Of a DNA stretch of 9,719 nt, positions 7,081-9,719 are shown one piece after another. The translations under genes and the position numbers were made by a program. The DNA is from Gemmatimonadota bacterium (lineage in GTDB: Bacteria > Gemmatimonadota > Gemmatimonadetes > Gemmatimonadales > Gemmatimonadaceae), in the NCBI GenBank assembly GCA_003222065.1, contig QHUV01000242.1, positions 1-9,719 on the forward strand, given 5' to 3'. The first letter of the stretch is position 1. Each line of letters starts with the position of its first letter. Below the pieces are notes generated by a model. That model saw nothing but the letters and a program-made list of their open reading frames with translations, searched no databases and was not told the DNA's origin.

Positions 7081-7974
7081 TCAGGCGGCCCAGAAGCCGC
7101 AGAGGGCGCGGCCGTCAGGCGACTCGCGTAGCTTTTCGAACGCTCGCTCGCGAATCTGCCGAATCCGCTCGCGCGTGACGCCCATCAAGGCGCCGATCTT
7201 CTCGAGCGTCATCGCCTCGGAGCCTTCCTCGAGACCATAGTAGAGGTACAGAATCTTCCGCTCGCGCGGCGACAAGTATTTGCGAAATACGCGATCGATG
7301 AACTCGCGCATGAGCTTGTAATCGCACAGCTCCTCGATCTCGGTGCCATCGACTCCGGCAAACCGTTCGCCGAGCGTGGATGCCTCCCGGTCGGACCGAT
7401 CAATTGGAGCGTCGAGGGAGACTTCTGTCGCCGACATCTGCTTCGCGGCCCGGACAGTCTCCGGCGTCTCTTCCAGCAGGCGGCTGGTCTCTTCTTCGGT
7501 GGGGTCGCGCTTTAGAACTTGGGCGAGGATCGTCTCGGCGCGGGCGAGACGAATGAGCTGCGAATTCTGATTGAGGGGGATTCGAACTGACCTGGTCTGC
7601 TCCGCCAGTGCTTTGAGCACCGCCTGTCGAACCCACCATACTGCGTACGAGATGAACTTGACGCCCTGGTCTGGATCGAATTTCCGCACGGCTTTCAGAA
7701 GTCCTTCATTGCCGATCGCGACGAGCTCGGAAAGGTCGAGTCCATGGCCCTGATACTTCTTCACGTACGAAATGACGAATCTCAGGTTCGCGGTGACCAG
7801 TCGTTCCGCAGCCTTTTCGTCGCCACGCTGGGCGCGCCGGGCCAGGCGTCGCTCTTCTTCTGGGTCGTCGATCAGCGGGAGTTTCTGGATATCCTGGAGG
7901 TATTGGTCGAACGCGGTCGAGGGGGAAGAACGGAAATACCCTCTGGAAGACCTGGTCTCCGTCACTTGCTCCAT
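7081..7974 (-). CDS. rpoD: RNA polymerase sigma-70 family factor, RpoD/SigA-type without region 1.1
   Basis: This 297-residue sigma factor directs core RNA polymerase to promoters. Region 1.2 starts near residue 20 (AFDQYLQDIQKLPLI). Region 2 spans about 52-123, with ANLRFVISYVKKYQGHGLDL and the -10-recognition helix GVKFISYAVWWVRQAVLKAL (104-123). Region 3 follows (about 124-205), and region 4 (about 225-283) holds the -35-binding helix-turn-helix TLEKIGALMGVTRERIRQI (256-274). It lacks the acidic region 1.1 of longer RpoD proteins, so it resembles short primary or group 2 factors. The call as principal sigma rests on the strong regions 2.4 and 4.2. The ATG at 7974 has GAGGAG five to six bases upstream. 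It has its own promoter (8108-8080) and a leader of about 100 bases. Confidence 0.9.
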   Translation of the reverse strand: MEQVTETRSSRGYFRSSPSTAFDQYLQDIQKLPLIDDPEEERRLARRAQRGDEKAAERLVTANLRFVISYVKKYQGHGLDLSELVAIGNEGLLKAVRKFDPDQGVKFISYAVWWVRQAVLKALAEQTRSVRIPLNQNSQLIRLARAETILAQVLKRDPTEEETSRLLEETPETVRAAKQMSATEVSLDAPIDRSDREASTLGERFAGVDGTEIEELCDYKLMREFIDRVFRKYLSPRERKILYLYYGLEEGSEAMTLEKIGALMGVTRERIRQIRERAFEKLRESPDGRALCGFWAA

Positions 7975-8079
7975 ACACGCTCCTCACCAAGGGGGTCAGT
8001 TGGAGCGAGCACCGTGGCGGGGCGGCGGCGCCCGTCGCGCGGATGTTCGCGAGAGGTAGGGCAGGTATCAGGGGCGGCT

Positions 8080-8108
8080 AGGGTAATGAGAGGGCCCCGA
8101 AGCGTCAA
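8080..8108 (-). promoter_or_regulatory. Predicted sigma-70 promoter of the sigma factor gene
   Basis: On the minus strand, TTGACG (8108-8103) and TACCCT (8085-8080) are separated by exactly 17 bases. The -35 matches the consensus at five of six positions; the -10 keeps the key T, A and final T. Transcription would begin near 8073, giving a 5' leader of about 100 bases before the ATG at 7974. It lies in the 304-base gene-free stretch 7975-8278, downstream of the terminator at 8257-8215, where an independent promoter is expected. Confidence 0.65.
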
Positions 8109-8214
8109 TACTGAATTGTGAGCTTCCTCTCATTTGAGGTGGCCGCGAATGGTGAGCGTAACGAGTTATCCACCGGTTGGATGGTCGCTTACAGGTTACT
8201 CGTCTCCTCGGGAG

Positions 8215-8257
8215 AAAAAAAACGAGGGGCCGCCTCGTCGTCGTGACGAAGCGGCCC
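8215..8257 (-). terminator. Rho-independent terminator of the small membrane protein gene
   Basis: On the minus strand, GGGCCGCTTCGTC (8257-8245) pairs with GACGAGGCGGCCC (8239-8227) as a 13-bp stem with one U-G wobble and a five-base loop. A run of eight U follows after a short spacer (8222-8215). It begins about 20 bases after the stop codon at 8279 and separates that gene from the sigma factor promoter. Confidence 0.92.
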
Positions 8258-8278
8258 ACATGCCCCTTTTGCTGCTCC

Positions 8279-8485
8279 TCAGCCCGCTGGCGGTTGAGGA
8301 CCAGAGCCGGGCGGCGGCGGATCCCGGGGTCGGGTGCGGCTCGTCGCCATCAAGACTCCGATGCCGATCAGGATGATGATACCGACGATGATCCACGTCT
8401 GCGGCACGTTCAGCAGATAGGCGCCAAACGCGAGTCCAACAATCAGGATGAGAAATCCGATGAGGTACGTCGCGAAGGAGGACAT
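8279..8485 (-). CDS. Small two-helix membrane protein with proline-rich C-terminus
   Basis: The product is a 68-residue hydrophobic protein of no family I can name. Two membrane helices are visible: SFATYLIGFLILIVGLAFGA (about 3-22) and TWIIVGIIILIGIGVLMATS (about 30-49). A basic TRTRPRD follows, then a short tail rich in Pro and Gly, probably cytoplasmic. The frame is open back to an ATG at 8554 (91 residues), but the extra 23 N-terminal residues are polar and unlike a membrane-protein start, so I prefer the ATG at 8485-8483. Neither start has a strong Shine-Dalgarno. A strong intrinsic terminator follows, which supports it being a real transcribed gene. It lies 83 bases after the 3D-domain gene on the same strand. 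Confidence 0.65.
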   Translation of the reverse strand: MSSFATYLIGFLILIVGLAFGAYLLNVPQTWIIVGIIILIGIGVLMATSRTRPRDPPPPGSGPQPPAG

Positions 8486-8568
8486 GGAAAAGGAGTTAGG
8501 GGCCAGGTGCTGCCAGCTCGAGAAATTCGGAGGATTGGCAGATACATGCTTCATTCCAAACCATTTCG

Positions 8569-9114
8569 CTACTTCTTCGCCGTCCCCGCCTGAACCATCT
8601 GAACCTCCGGCCGCGGCAATAACATCGCCGTTCCGTGCTGCCGGCCGAAGATCTTTGCCTCACGACACGTCGGGACCCACACGTCGATATGCGCACCGCG
8701 AATCATCGAGCCCGTGTCGTCGATCAAAAAGCGACCGAGGTACTTCTCGCCAGCGTAAAGCTCGATATATCGGGACAGCGGGAATAGTCTTCGATCGGCG
8801 GCGACGATTCCCGGTCGCACATATCGACCACGACGCGTCGTTCCGCTCAGGCAGTAGGCGGTGACGAGCACCGGCACTGGCTCGCCGGCGCGGAGTGGCC
8901 GATGCATGGTCTTGGTCCAACCTCTCGTCGCGGCACGCACGACGGCGCCCTCCATGCGAATCGGCTCCGCAGCGACAGGATGGCGCGGCGGATCGGCCGC
9001 CGCCGCCTGGGCGGCGGCATGTGCGCGCGCGATCGCCCGCTGCTCGTCACGGATGCCAAAGGCGATCACGACGCCGAGCGCGAGAGTCGCAAGGGCGGGG
9101 TGTCTGATTCGCCG
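8569..9114 (-). CDS. 3D-domain (YabE/MltA-like) cell-wall protein, 5' end lost
   Basis: The product carries a C-terminal 3D domain, named for its three conserved aspartates and found in lytic transglycosylases and YabE/Rpf-like cell-wall enzymes. It includes VTAYCLSGTTRRGRYVRPGI, then VAADRRLFPLSRYIEL, the aspartate motif FLIDDTGSMIRGAHIDVWV and EAKIFGRQHGTAMLL. Before it come a membrane anchor or signal segment (HPALATLALGVVIAFGI) and an Ala-rich linker, so the domain should lie in the periplasm and act on peptidoglycan (inference). The given start is where recognisable sequence begins, not a start codon. The frame is open upstream to 9333, but that part is antiphase to aroB and has no plausible start near the anchor; the GTG at 9069 lies inside the anchor. 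The native start seems to have been removed by the event that also truncated aroB. Confidence 0.72.
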   Translation of the reverse strand, partial: RRIRHPALATLALGVVIAFGIRDEQRAIARAHAAAQAAAADPPRHPVAAEPIRMEGAVVRAATRGWTKTMHRPLRAGEPVPVLVTAYCLSGTTRRGRYVRPGIVAADRRLFPLSRYIELYAGEKYLGRFLIDDTGSMIRGAHIDVWVPTCREAKIFGRQHGTAMLLPRPEVQMVQAGTAKK

Positions 9115-9719
9115 GGCGCGAGGCCGGCAGTCCGCTGCGCTCGATCGCCTGCCGCACCCGATCGCTCGTTCCCGCCTCGGCAACGCCGAGCCGCTCGGCG
9201 ACACGACTCTCGAGGACCATGCCGACCGCCACCGCCTCGCCGTGGAGCATGCGATACTCGCTACGCAGCTCGATCGCGTGACCGATCGTGTGGCCGAAGT
9301 TGAGCGTTTTCCGAACTCCGCCTTCCCGCTCATCCCGCCTAACGACGTCCGCCTTGATGGCGATGCTGCGGACGGCGACGCGCTCGAGCGCGGCCGCAGC
9401 CTGTCGGCTACCGCTCACGATCGATGGAGCAGCCTCGGCGACGTCGTCGAAATACGCGGCGTCGGCAATCACGCCGTGCTTGATCGCTTCCGCCAGGCCG
9501 GCGCGCAGATGCTCCGGCGGCAACGTGCGCAGCACATCCAGGTCGGCAATGACGGCCGAGGGCTGATGAAAAGCACCGACGAGGTTCTTGCCCGCTAGCG
9601 TGTCGACGCCCGTCTTACCGCCAATCGAGGCGTCAATCATGGCGAGCAGTGTCGTCGGCACCTGGATGAATGGCAGGCCGCGCATATATGTGGCCGCGAC
9701 GAACCCCGCCAAGTCGCCG
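9047..9719 (-). CDS. aroB: 3-dehydroquinate synthase AroB, 5' end outside window, C-terminal domain missing
   Basis: AroB converts DAHP to 3-dehydroquinate in the shikimate pathway, using NAD+ and a metal ion. The fragment enters from the window edge with GDLAGFVAATYMRGLPFIQV, then VPTTLLAMIDASIGGKTGVD of the nucleotide-binding domain. All three metal ligands are visible: Glu in GLAEAIKHG, the first His in NFGHTIGHAIE and the His in LHGEAVAVGM. Homology follows the family to RVRQAIERSGLP (ending near 9125). It then changes to a 25-residue Arg/Pro-rich tail with a stop at 9049-9047. About 80-90 residues of the helical C-terminal domain, including the usual DKK motif, are absent, and neither other minus frame restores them. 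As written the enzyme should be inactive. That is surprising for a biosynthetic gene, so mis-assembly must be considered. Confidence 0.88.
   Translation of the reverse strand, partial: GDLAGFVAATYMRGLPFIQVPTTLLAMIDASIGGKTGVDTLAGKNLVGAFHQPSAVIADLDVLRTLPPEHLRAGLAEAIKHGVIADAAYFDDVAEAAPSIVSGSRQAAAALERVAVRSIAIKADVVRRDEREGGVRKTLNFGHTIGHAIELRSEYRMLHGEAVAVGMVLESRVAERLGVAEAGTSDRVRQAIERSGLPASRPANQTPRPCDSRARRRDRLWHP
9105..9127 (-). other. Join where the aroB 3' end and the 3D-gene 5' end are both lost
   Basis: AroB-like sequence stops at about 9125 (GLP) and 3D-protein-like sequence begins at about 9114 (RRIRHPALATLALG) in a different frame. Between them there is no aroB stop in its normal context, no intergenic region, no Shine-Dalgarno and no start codon for the 3D gene. 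One deletion, or one assembly collapse, explains both defects. Confidence 0.7.

Larger units (their letters stand above)
35..9344. repeat. Over-represented word CGTTAGG/CCTAACG (12 copies, consensus GCCTAACG)
   Basis: Exact copies of CGTTAGG on the plus strand: 35-41, 1422-1428, 1657-1663, 3495-3501, 3992-3998, 4943-4949 and 5205-5211. Exact copies of CCTAACG on the plus strand: 632-638, 2056-2062, 4735-4741, 6721-6727 and 9338-9344. A near copy, AGTTAGG, is at 8494-8500. Nine of the twelve extend to GCCTAACG. From base composition about one 7-mer copy would be expected. They fall inside glcE, glcD, the LON gene, the lipid kinase, the polysaccharide synthase and aroB, coding variously for Leu-Thr, Pro-Asn, Leu-Gly or Val-Arg. 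Codon bias alone therefore does not explain them. Confidence 0.75.

Noticed and set aside
8166..8174. DnaA-box-like TTATCCACC
   Set aside because: It is a single site matching eight of nine bases, with no cluster of boxes, AT-rich region or replication genes nearby; chance is the simplest explanation.
1..9719. CRISPR arrays, tRNA or rRNA genes, insertion sequences, toxin-antitoxin or defence operons
   Set aside because: No regularly spaced repeats, cloverleaf-like segments, transposase motifs or terminal inverted repeats were seen on either strand.

Overview
The window is GC-rich (roughly two thirds G+C by eye). Every gene I can support lies on the minus strand, so transcription runs from high to low coordinates. 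GC content, the compact RpoD/SigA-type sigma factor and the style of the lipid-kinase and polysaccharide-synthase proteins suggest a soil-type bacterium, most likely Gemmatimonadota. That placement rests on pattern memory, not a search. The long plus-strand open frames are antisense shadows of the real genes.

Layout in transcription order. (1) 9719-9047: 3-dehydroquinate synthase (aroB), 5' end outside the window, C-terminal domain missing. (2) About 9114-8569: a 3D-domain (MltA/YabE-like) cell-wall protein whose start codon is missing; it is joined directly to the broken aroB. (3) 8485-8279: a small two-helix membrane protein with a Pro-rich tail, followed by a textbook intrinsic terminator. 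(4) A -35/-10 promoter near 8108-8080 and the sigma factor gene 7974-7081. (5) A 175-bp spacer with repeats that form two mutually exclusive hairpins. (6) 6905-3606: a 1099-residue membrane protein fusing a GH18-like domain, a NodB-type polysaccharide deacetylase and a GT2 glycosyltransferase. (7) A closely packed run: a YegS/DAGK-type lipid kinase (GTGA overlap with gene 6), a stand-alone Lon N-terminal (LON) domain protein, glycolate oxidase subunit GlcD (ATGA overlap) and the start of GlcE (TTGA overlap), which leaves the window at base 1.

Functionally, genes 6 and 7 pair an envelope polysaccharide synthase/deacetylase with a lipid kinase, followed by a glycolate/2-hydroxyacid oxidase module. 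The aroB, 3D and sigma genes are housekeeping or envelope functions.

Three observations stand out. First, the GT2 domain lacks, in frame, the segment that normally carries the metal-binding DxD motif. Second, aroB and the 3D gene are fused by an apparent deletion that costs both of them sequence. Two such losses in under 10 kb could mean real decay or, more simply, assembly collapse. Third, the word CGTTAGG/CCTAACG (usually GCCTAACG) occurs 12 times where about one copy is expected, in several reading frames and both orientations. This looks like a genome-wide signature or uptake-type motif. I found no convincing new defence or mobile system.
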